64,000 nt of DNA from Allomyces macrogynus ATCC 38327 (Eukaryota; Blastocladiomycota; Blastocladiomycetes; Blastocladiales; Blastocladiaceae): NCBI GenBank assembly GCA_000151295.1, contig GG745356.1, positions 7,334 to 71,333 of the forward strand, in the 5' to 3' direction. The notes under the pieces are model-generated. The model was not told where the DNA came from. It saw only the letters and a program-made list of their open reading frames with translations, and did not search any database. Of the stretch, positions 32,122 through 42,732 are shown piece after piece. The stretch's first letter is position 1. Every line of letters starts with the position of its first letter. A program made the position numbers and the translations under genes.

Positions 32122-33816
32122 ATGGCCGCTCGCCCGCCGCGCCCAAAGCCGGCGTTTACGCGCAACCTCAAGCTGGAAAAGGACGTGCCGCCACCCTTTG
32201 CCAACTTTGCCAAATATGTGTACGTACGCTCTTGCCGTTCGACCATCGCGTCGCGGGTCCAACACGCTCACATCCGGCGATGGCGACGCTAGCGACCCGT
32301 CCGGCAAGCTCAACTTTGCGGGCAAGGCCGTGCTGCACGCCGACGGCGTCGACTTCAGCTCCGGCAACTCCTACAAGATCAACATGGCCGAGCTCGAGCT
32401 GCGCGAGGAACTCGGCAAGGGCCAGTACGGCGTCGTGCAAAAGGTCTTTCACAAGCCCACCAAGGTCATCATGGCCATGAAGGTACTTTTTCGCCTCGAA
32501 GCCGATCGGTCGACGAATGGGCACCGTGGAACTGATGAAATTGACTGTCGGATCTAGGAAATCCGGCTCGAGCTCGATACGGGCAAGCTGTCGCAGATCT
32601 TGATGGAGCTCGACGTGCTGCACAAGTCGCACTCGCCCTACATTGTCGAGTTTTACGGCGCCTTCTTCATCGAGTCCTGCGTCTACTACTGCATGGAGTA
32701 CATGGACGCCGGGTCGCTCGACCGGTTGATTCCTTACAAGAACGGCGTGCCGGAAGACGTCTTGTCGCGCATCGCGTTCTCGGTAGGTCCTGCTGTCGCG
32801 CATTTTTGAGGAGTGAGAAGAGGAGCTGATGCGATGCCGATGCCGTAGATTGTCTCGGGGCTCCGATTCTTGAAAGACGAGCTCAAGATCATTCATCGCG
32901 ACGTGAAGCCGACAAGTGCGCCTTGGACGATCAATTGCCGGCCGCGACGGTTGCCCGAAAACTGACCCATCGATACGGCATCGTCTAGACGTCCTCGCCA
33001 ACTCCAAGGGCGAGATCAAGCTGTGTGATTTTGGCGTGTCGGGCCAGCTCATCCAGTCGCTCGCCAAGACCAACATTGGGTGCCAAAGCTACATGGCCGT
33101 ATGTGCTCGACTTTCTTCCCGTTTGCCTCTCCAAGCGCGTCGCTCACGTATCCTCATTTGATATCTCGAGCCGGAACGAATCGCCATGTCCGACAACGCT
33201 GCCTATTCGGTCGCGTCCGACGTGTGGTCTCTCGGCATTTCCTGTACGTTGTCGATCTTGTTGCTTCATGATCGCGCTTGATGTCAAGCTCACCCTGCGC
33301 GACCCCATATAGGTCTCGAGGTCGGCTCTGGCAAGTACCCTTACCCGGCCAACCGCTACGACTCGATTTTCGCACAACTGAACGCGATCGTGCACGAGAC
33401 ACCGCCCGATCTCCCGCACGACCGGTTTGGGCCCGAGGCGATCGACTTTGTGCGGCAATGGTACGCGTTTTCTTTGCAATGCGCATCTCGCTTCTGAAAC
33501 GCGAACTCGACTTGACCTCTGCGCCCCGGAGCGTAGCTTGCAAAAGGACGCCAAGGCGCGGCCGACCTACGCCGAGTTGATTGTGCACCCGTTCATTCTC
33601 AAGTACCAGGACCACGCCGACGAGATCGACATGGCCGGATGGGTGCAAGGCGCGCTCGAGTGGCGGCAGGCGCACGCCGACGAATTGCACCAGCTCAAGA
33701 ACGGCGGCGGCGGGACCGGTGCAGGCAGCAGTCCGTCGTCCCCGGCAAGCAATCACGGCAAGGGGTTCGGCCTACCCAACAGTTTGCGCGACATGATGTT
33801 TGGGCGGCGGCAATGA
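32122..33816 (+). CDS. PBS2: MAP kinase kinase of the Pbs2/Wis1 type
   Basis: This dual-specificity kinase of the osmotic/stress (HOG) MAPK pathway sits below a MAPKKK and above a Hog1/Sty1 kinase. Spliced exons give [18 protein letters not shown] and [19 protein letters not shown], a Pbs2/Wis1-specific lead-in. The kinase domain follows: [11 protein letters not shown] (Gly loop), VIMAMKEIRLEL (catalytic Lys), [49 protein letters not shown], and the activation segment [18 protein letters not shown] with conserved Ser and Thr targets, then DVWSLGIS and GKYPYP. The tail is Gly/Ser-rich and ends at 33816. Introns fall near 32220-32291, 32481-32557, 32782-32849, 32925-32987, 33099-33170, 33242-33312 and 33461-33538. 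The N-terminus is only about 45 residues before the kinase lead-in, far shorter than in yeast Pbs2 or Wis1. No break was seen. Confidence 0.9.
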
Positions 33817-34590
33817 GCGCTGGCCTGGCGCGTGTGTTCGAGGTCGCTCGGTCGGCACGGTGATCCGCGCTCGGCCGCGGAGCGCTGAGGTGCCTCGGGA
33901 TTTCGTTGTTTCGTTTGCTCGCGCATGAAGTGGGAGGGGAGGGAAGAAGGAAGGGGTCCCACGCGCCAGGACGTGGGTCGGCGTGTGTGCGCGCGCGGGC
34001 CCAGTGTTTGTACCAACGCGGCCACGGCGCGTTTTGCCGGAGGAAGGGGAGAGGGGAAACGGGGGTTGTTGTTATTGTTATTGTTGTTGCGCGCGGCGTC
34101 CTGCTTTCCGGCAATAGTCCGGCCGGCCCTTCATGTTCCTGTTGCACCACCACCACCACCACCATCATCGCCGCGGTCATACGCGGTCCTCTCGGTCTAC
34201 ATCCAGCAGATATCTATATCTTCCTTATTTCCAGCTGGATCGAGATGGGTGACGCGCGGTGAAGAGACAGGCTTGTGCAAAGAGACGCGCGGAATGGTCG
34301 CAGCATTCGTCGATCTCGGCTGCTGCTCCCACCGTACGCGGCTTGGGGTCGCATATGCCCAGATGGCGAGCTGGGACGACCACTGCCCGCCGGTCTTCGC
34401 GCCAACCGCATCGGCTGTCTCCGTGGTCACGTCTTTCGAGGTTGTTCCAGCGAGCCATGCTGCACGACAGTCGCATGCTGCATGGCCGATCCGCTCGCCG
34501 CACCCAAGTCTTCGCTCACTCACCAAAGCCATGGCGATGAAGCGGCCGTGTTGCTGCTGATCCCGCCCTCGGATACCGACCACAGCTGCG
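33817..34590. other. Intergenic with short microsatellites
   Basis: No gene was recognised. It contains a GTT/ATT-rich run (about 34065-34091) and a CAC trinucleotide run (about 34143-34166). The rest is MAPKK 3' flank and unassigned sequence. Confidence 0.45.
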
Positions 34591-34699
34591 AGACTAACCT
34601 GCGACCAGTTCATCGATCAAGACGGCGATACTGGCCGCTACGCGACCCGTCGATGGTGGAGGAGGCTCCGCCGAAGCACCCGAGCCGGCGACGATTTCT

Positions 34700-35780
34700 G
34701 GACGGTCGTCGACTGCCCTAGCTCGCGATTGCTCTGATTCAAGTTGGCGCACGACTCGCCCTGCTCGCGGCGACTGCCATCACCGGAATCGCGTGTGCGT
34801 CGCGGCCCACCGCGCGTATCCTCGCCCTGATCCCGCTCGTCGCGTGCTTGACCGTGTCCTCGTGCGTGCCGCACTTGATGCTCTATCTCCCCGGCGTGGA
34901 CGTGACGTCCATGAACGGCGGTTGACACGCTCCCCGTCGGCCGCCCCGCGCACACGTATTTTATCGCGCCGCGATCGACGGCGCGCGACGTGGCCGCGTG
35001 GGTTCTCTACGGCGTCTGACATTTATTATCGGTGGGAGTGTTTGCGCTAGCGCTCGCTTACTGGGGATGGGCACGGCGCGCGCGGCGGTTTTTGCTGCGT
35101 GATGTACTGACGGTCGTGGTCGCCCCGAATACGTCGGCGGTGAGGAGGGTTGTGGAGGGGGTGGTGGACGAGGAGGCGGAGCTCGTCGAGATGATGGTTG
35201 CAAAGGGCGTGGAGTGCGAGGATTTTGACGCTGCCGACACCGAGTCGCGCACCGCCGTGTCGTCGGTCGCTGAGCTTGAGCCGCCGCCGCACACGGCCCG
35301 CCGCGGTCTCCCGAACCGCTATCGGCGACCGTATTACGAGCAGGTCACGTCTCTGCGCCTGCATCATGCGGCCCATCCACGATTTGGCACCAATCGACGA
35401 GCTGCTTTGGCCAGTGACCCGCGCTCCTCACCGGCACATCCCGTCCTGGCAAGCGCGACTCGCCACGGTCGTGCGCAGGCGCGGTGCGCGCACCCTCGAC
35501 GCGTCCCTGTGTCTACTCAAGACCTTTGCCGCCGTGTTCGGCAGCACCTGTCTCACCAGCGTCCTGATCGAAACCACGTTCCCCGCCGTGGTTCGGCAAT
35601 GCGCAGTATGTACCCCGCCATGACCCGGTCCGGCACCCCCGCCCCAACCGGCCCGATTCCGCAGTCCGTCGCGCGCACGGTCCGCGGCCACCCCGCGGGC
35701 CTTGCACGCATCGACGAGCTCTTCGGGGTTGTGGTTGCGGTTGTGTGTTTTCAAGTGGCAAGGGAGCGGTTGCGTGAGGT
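34700..35780 (+). pseudogene. Membrane-protein locus with broken or unresolved frames
   Basis: Coding-like plus-strand segments encode hydrophobic helices (VGARLALLAATAITGIACA, ILALIPLVACLTVSSCV), then DVAAWVLYGV. An in-frame TGA (35017-35019) comes before LLSVGVFALALAYWGWARR, and a frame change near 35360 leads to PIHDLAPIDELLWPVTRAPH and LCLLKTFAAVFGSTCLTSVL. Two good donors are present: GTATGT at 35608, with acceptor CCGCAG at about 35664, and GTAAGT at about 35779. This suggests a real, spliced multi-pass membrane-protein gene whose full structure I could not resolve, or a decaying copy. The family is not recognised. An alternative is two genes, the second starting at ATG 35367. Confidence 0.35.
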
Positions 35781-36059
35781 AAGTCGGGGGTTGGGCGGGG
35801 TGAGCAGTGAGAGCGCGGGTGGGTGAAGAGGATAGCGCGAGTGAAGGTCGTCTGGATTTTGGTTTTGTGGACGAAAGGCGGTCCGTTGAGTGATGGGTTT
35901 TGTGATGCACCGTTCGCCTTTGGCGATGGGCCAGGCGGCGGGGCGTGACCGCGACGCTTCCAACCCACCGCAAACTACGACCTCCTCTGGACACTCGCGC
36001 ACCGCGCGACTCAAGACAACTTGCCGCACAACACTTGCGCCAGCGGCACTCACCGCAAA
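35781..36059. other. Short intergenic or intronic stretch
   Basis: It follows a consensus GTAAGT donor of the upstream membrane-protein locus and precedes the methyltransferase start. It may contain a last small exon, but none could be identified. Confidence 0.35.
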
Positions 36060-37393
36060 ATGACGGCATCACCAGCAACCTCTTCATCCGGCGCAGCGAC
36101 CGCCCAGGCAACCGCAGCCGCGGCCACGACCACCAAATCCCCCGACTCCGACTTCAACGACCGCATCCACCAGCAAGAAAACCGCATCCAGCGTCATCGA
36201 CATGCGCGACCGCGAACGCCCGTTCGGCAGCCGATTGCTCGAGGATCCGACCAACGTATTTGCGCACAATGCCTGGGACCACGTTGAAATGACGGACGAG
36301 GAGAAACTCGCCGCTGAGGCCAAGATTCGCGAACACGCCGCGTCCATAATCGAGGACCCGACCGACCTGCTCGACCGCGCGCACGCGCACTGGGACGAGT
36401 TTTATAACCGCAACAGCAGCCATTTCTTCAAGGACCGGCACTGGCTCGCGATCGAGTTCCCGGAAGTGTTTGGGCCCGTCGGGGAGATGCGCCGCGGGAC
36501 GGTCGAGGAGCCGTTTACGGTCATGGAGATTGGATGTGGCGCTGGGAATACGGTGTATCCGTTGCTCGCGGAGTGGCAGAAGCGGACCAAGGCGCAGGCA
36601 GAGCCGGCGATGGCGGCAGTGGCGGAGGGCGCGGCAGCAGCACCAGCGACGGTGACGGAGGATGCGGCAACATCATCCGCATCAGGCGAGGGCGATGCAG
36701 CGGCGGTACCAGTGGGCCCTCTGCACGAGCAGCTGTTCATTCACGCGTGCGATTTCTCGAGCTCGGCGGTGCAGCTCGTCAAGGTACCGATTGCACGGCT
36801 CTCCTTGTGCGGCCCTTGTCGAATCTTGATTTCTGATGCTTGCAACCCTCGACCAGACGAATCCGGCCTTCGACCCCAAGCACGTCAACGCGTTTGTCTT
36901 TGACCTCACATCCGACGCGCTCCCGCCGTCCGTGCCCAAGGGGTCGGTCGATATGATCATGCTAGTCTTCTGCTTTTCAGCCCTCCCGCCCGCCAAGTGG
37001 AAGCAGGCCATGGCCAACATCTACGATGTCCGTCCCTGTCTCTCCTCCGCCGGTCGCCGTCCACTTCCCTGTTCCTCACTCACTGCCGTGACCACCTTTT
37101 AGCTCCTGAAACCTGGCGGCATGGTCGCGTTCCGCGACTATGCGCGGCTCGATCTCGCGCAGCTGCGCATGAAGCAGGGCCGTATGATCGACGACAACTT
37201 TTACATGCGCGGCGGCAAGACGTTGGTCTACTTTTTGACGCCCGAGGAGATCCGCGAGCTCGTCGAAGGGCACGGCATGGAGGTCGTGCAGCTCGGGCTC
37301 GATCACCGCCTGCTCGTGAACCGCGCGCGCCAGCTGCGCATGAACCGGCTCTGGCTGCAGGGCAAGTTCCGCAAGCCCCTGACGGCCAAGTGA
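36060..37393 (+). CDS. TRM140: tRNA N3-methylcytidine methyltransferase (METTL2/Trm140 type)
   Basis: These SAM-dependent enzymes methylate C32 in the anticodon loop of certain tRNAs. The core reads RLLEDPTNVFAHNAWDHVEM, HWDEFYNRNSSHFFKDRHWL and EFPEVFGP, then the SAM motif VMEIGCGAGNTVYPLL. An Ala-rich insert of about 45 residues follows, then LFIHACDFSSSAVQLVK. After an intron (36784 to about 36866) come NAFVFDLTSDALPPSVPKGS and VDMIMLVFCFSALPP. After a second intron (GTCCGT..TTTTAG, ending at 37102) come LLKPGGMVAFRDYARLDLAQ, DDNFYMRGGKTLVYFLTPEE and the end at 37393. From ATG 36060 a one-base frame change in the AAAA run near 36177-36181 is needed to reach RDRERPFGSRLL. Otherwise translation could start at 36202. 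The family assignment rests on the FAHNAWDHV and FFKDRHWL signatures. Confidence 0.9.
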
Positions 37394-37842
37394 GGAATGT
37401 CGTGCCGATCATATAGAGTACTATAGCGTTGATGCTAGCAAATGTTGCAAACATTGAGAGCGTCACGACTGTTCCTCCGCCCCTGGTCGTCCGTGCCAAC
37501 GTCCGCCTGCGTGGAAGAACGGCGGTGAGGAACGGCGAACATTCGAGAGATCAGGTTGCCAAAATGGGTGGCACCCAACGCCGCTGGCGCCTCCCAGCGC
37601 CATCGCTTTCCCTCTGCCCTCAAAATCCGTTGGCGCGCCAGACACGCAGGGCAAGGGCTCTGAATCCAGCTCCAAACTTATTAGCATGTTCTCTTCTGTT
37701 GCCCACGTGCCCGCCCCCGACGGACGCGGTCGCTCAGCCTTCTCCACCACATGCGTCGCTCCTGCGCGCGACCACCTGGCCGTCCCCGAAATGGAGCTGC
37801 GCCCCTTGAACCAGAGCGTCGCGGTCGGCGCGCCTCGCGAGG
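37394..37842. other. Intergenic, no gene seen
   Basis: This stretch lies between the methyltransferase and the TATA box of the next gene. No supported feature other than promoter sequence was found. Confidence 0.45.
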
Positions 37843-37849
37843 TATAAAG
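37843..37849 (+). promoter_or_regulatory. TATA box (TATAAAG)
   Basis: The sequence lies 83 bp upstream of the ATG at 37926. TATA boxes are otherwise not evident in this window, and the only equally clear one precedes the related gene at 42733. Confidence 0.7.
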
Positions 37850-37925
37850 TCGCGACGCGCCCGCGCCGGTTGTGATCCCGGCCCACGCTCTCTGTCTTGA
37901 CCAACGCATTTCACCAAACTCAACC

Positions 37926-38599
37926 ATGACCTACGTTGTTGCCACCGTCGAGAAGCCCACCGTCAAGTATGATATATTTCCCATTCAACCAATGTTTTCA
38001 GCACGACGCGCCAAACGCGTCGCGCGTCGACGTGATCGTCCCACCTGCATGATCACCGTAATGCTGACCCGTGCGCTTGCCTCGCTCGCGATGAAAATAG
38101 GGTCGTCCGCCGCTCGGACTGCCACTTCCCGACGCTCCCGATCGTTCGCCCGGTCGTCGTCGCTGCCCCGCGCCCCGTCGTTGTCGAGGAGCGCGTTGTC
38201 GTGACCAAGCCCCGCGTCGTTGTCGAGGACGTGCAGGTCGTTCGCCGCGCGTCGCGCCGCGCGATTGTGACCGAGGTCGCCGAGTCGTCCGAGGAGACGA
38301 CGGTCCTGACCGCTGACGGCACCGTTTACAACAAGAAGACGGCGTCGAAGAAGACGACGACGCGCCCTGCTGTCGCGCGCGCCGTTGTCGCCGGCACCGA
38401 CCGTTTCATCGCGGGCCCGGAGGAGACGCCGTTTGACGTGCGTGTCGAGACAGACAAGAAGCGCAAGACGACCAAGGTTGCTGTCGACCAGGCAGGTGCC
38501 GTCGACGTGAACGTGAAGATGGGCAAGTGCGGCTCGGCTGAGGTCGACCTGTCGGCCAAGCCCGCCAAGGCCAAGCGCGGCGTCGTCTACTACGTCTAA
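37926..38599 (+). CDS. Unknown Val/Arg/Lys-rich protein (pair member 1)
   Basis: Two exons, 37926-37966 and 38101-38599, with a phase-2 intron (GTATGA..AATAG, branch-like GCTGAC) give a 179-residue protein that starts MTYVVATVEKPTVK and ends GVVYYV. It has short valine-rich strands alternating with basic and acidic residues (RPVVVAAPRPVVVEERVVV, KPRVVVEDVQVVRRASRR) and an Ala/Lys-rich C-terminus. There is no signal peptide, no membrane segment and no domain I recognise. The same architecture recurs in the gene at 42733: a TATA box 83-88 bp before ATG, a 35-41-nt first exon, a phase-2 intron, and Val/Arg/Glu-rich low-complexity composition. The strong promoter layout suggests abundant expression. 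A structural role is possible but is a guess. Confidence 0.7.
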
Positions 38600-39432
38600 G
38601 AAACCCAAAAAAAAATCCAAAACAAAAAAAAAACATTGAACCTGTGATGTGGGAGGCCCGGTGGCGCGGGTCGATTAAGTCGTTGCGCGAGCTGAAGTTT
38701 GCGCCCCCCCCCCCCCCTTTCTGTTCCGTGTAAAAATCACCGTTGTTTTGTCGCATCATGTCTTGAATAACCTTTCGCCTTTTTGCTTTGTCGTTGCATG
38801 CTTTCGGCTGTTATGCTGCCGATTCAATTTAGCAGGGAAAACTTTGATGTCGTGGGTACCGAGTTGACACCAACCAAGCGGAATCGGAAATGACGAATAG
38901 AAACTCTCTTGAATTTATCGACCCTGGTCGGGCCTCGTCGGTGCAATTGCTCGCTGATCCGCTGGGAAGGCAGGCTAGCCAACGTTTCCTCAGGGGAAGC
39001 ATACAACCTCCCACTCGACCGGCGATGCGTCGGTATGGTTTTGTACACGGCCCAACCTCAACAATTTATGAGCTGACAGATCGTGATCTGATTCGCCGAT
39101 GTTTGGAGCAAAAGCGCCCTCATCGGCTGGCTATTCCATCATACTGGATGAGCTTGCGTGTAAGGTCCTGTCCTATTTCCACGTTCAAACCCGATTCGCG
39201 TCTGGGTTCAACATGCGCGTCGGTCTGACAGCAAGCTGTCATAACAGTTGGACTGAAGTTTCCTTCGCGCTCGGTTCCAAATAAGCATGCAGGCCGCAGA
39301 CTTGACTGTCTGAATGGCATATCAGGTGCACCACGATAAGAGCGGAAATTTTGATATATTCCATCTGATTCAGGGTGGAGAAGCTTCGAAATACACAAAA
39401 CTGAACCAACGTCGCCAAATACCCGCGCCCAG
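38600..39432. other. Intergenic with homopolymer tracts
   Basis: The stretch contains A9 and A10 runs directly after the gene end (about 38608-38632) and a C14 tract (38704-38717). Nothing else was recognised. Confidence 0.5.
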
Positions 39433-40618
39433 TTAGCTCTTCGGGCCCTTGAGACTCTGGAACGGACTCTGCCACGCTGCTTCCAAGTCCTTGTACAGCT
39501 TTTGATTCGCGGCCATGGCCGACGCCGTGGCCTGCTTGGCGCTTTCGGCCGCATCAGCCATCATCTTGCTGCGCACCGCACGCACGGCAGCGTCGTCTGT
39601 TTCATTATGATCGATGACGTCGCCCGCCAGCTTGACGAGCGGCTCGCCCAGCACCGTTTTGGCCCACACGTCGAGGTACGAGGATGCGATCATCGAGACC
39701 GTCGTCGCCGCTTCCTGAACGAGTACCGCGTACGGCCACAGCTCTTTGGGCAATACTTGCCGTGCGGCGGCTGAAGCGTCTTGGCCGGCAAAGTAGTTGG
39801 TCAAGACCATTGACATGTCCTTGGCGCGCTCCACAAGTGCCTAGTTGCAAAACAAATGTGAGCGGAGCGAAGAGCATGAACCAGGTCCAGTCGGCCGCGC
39901 ACCGCACCGCTTTTTGATTATCGCGGTCCTCGCGTAAATACTAAAACGCGATCCCAACGGCCTGGTGCACGGCATAAGCGTCCGAGGTAAGCTGGTCGAG
40001 CCAGGAACGCACGGCCTACATGGGTGCATCAAGGAATCCAACAACCTACAGGTCAGCACAACCGTTCATGCGATGCGCTCGTGCAGATTGAATGAGGCAA
40101 GCGTGCTTTTTCAACGTCACTGTCCGGCGCCGTCCTGAACATGTGCAGATCTTCATAAGGCCTCCCGACATGAGCGCGCACATGCACGCAATCTTGGCCG
40201 CTGATGCATGGCCCATCATAAGCGAGGTGGCGGCCTGGATGCAGGGGGAGGGCGAGAGAACGAGAGCGTCAGGATCGGTCCGAACTGATCACTCCCTTTC
40301 CAGGTGGTTATAAAAATGCACAAGCACGCTCTCAATGAGACTCGCAACGGACTCGTGGAGCGAACTGTACCATCGGACTGCAGCGAGCGTGACGGGTGCG
40401 CTCAGCGGCGCATCAAACGGCGCCAAGTTGGGCGCTGTCGTGACTGGAGCCACGACGAGCAAGGCGAGACACGCGACCGCGTATGGCAACATGCCGAGAC
40501 ACTCGACCCACCGCGACATGTTGAGCAGATCGAGAATGGAAATGCCGCTTTGGATGATGCTTAGGCGCTGCAGGTCGGCCGACAGCGTGTTTTTGGTGCT
40601 TGGCGGCGCTGTTGACAT
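39433..40618 (-). pseudogene. Unknown protein, tandem copy A, with in-frame TAG
   Basis: The family is not recognised. From ATG 40618 the first exon encodes a membrane segment and an Ala/Pro motif (LPYAVACLALLVVAPVTTAP, NLAPFDAPLSAP). Middle exon sequence near 40017 reads AVRSWLDQLTSDAYAVHQAV, then meets a TAG at 39941-39943, then YLREDRDNQKA. After an intron (GTGCGG..AACTAG, ending about 39842) the last exon encodes VERAKDMSMVLTNYFAGQD, VQEAATTVSMIASSYLDVW and a helical Ala/Lys tail that ends at 39433. Copy B, directly upstream on the same strand, shares the membrane segment plus Ala/Pro motif, a QEA helix and the C-terminal helix. The joining of exon 1 to the middle part is not resolved. 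The TAG suggests inactivation unless it is an error. Confidence 0.45.
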
Positions 40619-40952
40619 GGTCACGAGCGAGGCAAAGTGTGGGTAGCAGCGAGTCGGTGGATGCGATGGAGGTCTCCCGGGAACAGGCGAGAAGGCCTGT
40701 GCTGGAGGAGAGAGAACGCGCGCGACGGTCTGGTCCGGATATCCATGAGCTAGGCCACCAAACCAGAACGCGGGTATGCATCTGATGTTCGAATCGACAT
40801 GTATACCTTGTCCTTGTGAGCATTAGGATCAGCAAGCTGAAAACTGCCAAATATTCTGAACTGTTTGTATATCAACTCATTCTCGGCATTCGGAAACTCC
40901 TCTCCACCCATTCTTTCTTGGCGCGTCCGCCAACGTCGGTGCCAAACTCCCA

Positions 40953-41456
40953 TCACAGCGGCAGCAGCCTATGTCGCTGCCACGACGCGCGCAGCTGCCT
41001 AAGCAGCTTGTTCTTTGCGGCAGATGCCGTCGCCGCGACCTGCTTCGCCATTTCGCCAGCCTCCTTGAGCATGTTGCTGCACTCATTCGTCACGGCTTTG
41101 ACGTCCTCGTTGCTATGGCGCAACACCGTTGCCCGCGTGCCAATGGGCTGCATACCCCGTTCACGATAATGGCGACCGCCTCCTGCAACGACCCCGCAAT
41201 GCACGGAAATACCAAGGTCTGGCTTGCAGCACAGCGGCGCGCTGAGCGGCGCAAAGTTGGGCGCGATCGGTACGCGCACGACTGAGAGCGTCGCGAGCAG
41301 CGCCAGCGAGTAGAGCAGCATCGACACATGCTCGTCCCATTTGAACGTCGCGACTAGAGCCTCCATGCTCGAGGACTGCGGCTCAGTGCGGCGGTCGACA
41401 TGGCGAAGCTTGCAGTTATTGTGGGCCCACTCGCTCCACTGGAGACTGTCTGACAT
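40953..41456 (-). pseudogene. Unknown protein, tandem copy B, truncated relative of copy A
   Basis: From ATG 41456 it reads a soluble start, then LLYSLALLATLSVVRVPIAP and NFAPLSAPL, matching the membrane segment and Ala/Pro motif of copy A. A change of frame is needed for SLQEAVAIIVNGVCSPLA (copy A: LVQEAATTVSMIASSYLD), and the end returns to NEDVKAVTNECSNMLKEAGE and MAKQVAATASAAKNKLLRQL, matching the C-terminal helix of copy A. It lacks most of the middle of copy A. It is best read as a decayed tandem duplicate. Confidence 0.45.
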
Positions 41457-42638
41457 GCTCGTGGAGAGCTGACGGTGACTTGGCGCGCGTCGGCAAGAGA
41501 AGCGAATGAACGGTCACATTCGAGGGATCCGGCCAACTTGTAGGGACACGTCTGCGTTTGGATGCTGCGCGTGCAGCTTGTTGCGAGGCACAGGTGGACT
41601 CGACAATGAAGAATGTTCTCGTGAGCTCTGCACGTTGGTTGATGGGTGGCGTAGGTCCACGATCCAAGAGCTGTCCTGCCGCAGTCAAAGGCTCAAAATT
41701 CAACAGGACGAAAAGTGATAATTTGATTTACAAACGCCCTTCGGATGTTGTACAGGCTGTGGACCATCCTTCAGCAGCCATGAGCGGCAAGTCAAAAAGG
41801 AGCATGCGGCAAGGTGAATACCAGGGACTATCTGTTTCTTGCTGTTTACAATCATCCCCCCCCCCCCCCCCCCACTCTGTGATGACGGTCATAGTTCACC
41901 AGCACAGTTCTGGAACATGCGATGCATGCCCCAAAACATGAGCAATCCCCAGAAGACGCATCCCACTTTTTCGGACTAGAGCATGCTCGACCTTGCGCTG
42001 TCTGCGTCTCTGACTCTGACGACGGGCGGGCAAACTCCATCATGGCACCAGAATTGCGCTTGATTGCGCCGAGTCTGCATGGGCCGCTGCACAGAAAGTT
42101 GATAATGCGCGACACCACCCGGGCAGGGCGTCGTGCGCACATCGCCAGCGCCTGCATGCTCGAGTCGCGCAAACAGCATGGCCGCCATGGTCGCCGTGTC
42201 ACCCCCGTGCCCTGACGCGCACGAAGTGGTGTTGATCATGGCTTTATGGAATGAAGGTGAGCGGGCTGGGTGGCCGCCAGGGTGATCGTTCACAAATCAA
42301 AGCACCAGATATCGCGTGCGTGTGTGAAGTGTGCCAGGGAACGTGTTCTTTATTCCTTACTCTGCTCTCACGCGCGCAAACCCAAGTCCACGCACAACGA
42401 GGGAGCTCAACGAGGGTACTCAAGTCGTGCTGCTCGGCGAAGGCAAGAGAGAGCGCCTCCTTTGTCTTCCAGTTTGGTCCCCTGTTGCCTGTGCGTTCAT
42501 GGAAGACCAACTTTACGCGGGTGCTCCGCCCTCTCCGCCCTCGTTCCATACGGTGGGGGCCAAGAACCAACACGCAACCACAGCACGCAATGTCTTCCCG
42601 GCTTGACGCGCGCCAGTGTTCCGCCCCCGCTCGACGCT
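41457..42638. other. Intergenic, one C18 tract
   Basis: No supported gene was found. An 18-base C run lies at 41856-41873. Some minus-strand reading near 42060-42220 looks faintly coding but matches nothing I know. Confidence 0.4.
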
Positions 42639-42645
42639 TATAAAA
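42639..42645 (+). promoter_or_regulatory. TATA box (TATAAAA)
   Basis: It lies 94 bp (box start) upstream of the ATG at 42733 and is followed by a CT-rich leader (CCTCTCTCTCTCCTC). The layout mirrors the promoter of the gene at 37926. Confidence 0.75.
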
Positions 42646-42732
42646 GCATCGCGCGCCCACGCTCCAAGTGCTCCTTAGCGACCTCTCTCTCTCCTCGGCG
42701 TCCCGCCCCGCCCCTCCGCCCGACCTTTCACC

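Noticed and set aside
34143..34166. CAC repeat as a CRISPR-like or functional array
   Set aside because: It is a plain trinucleotide microsatellite without spacers; eukaryotic nuclear DNA does not carry CRISPR arrays.
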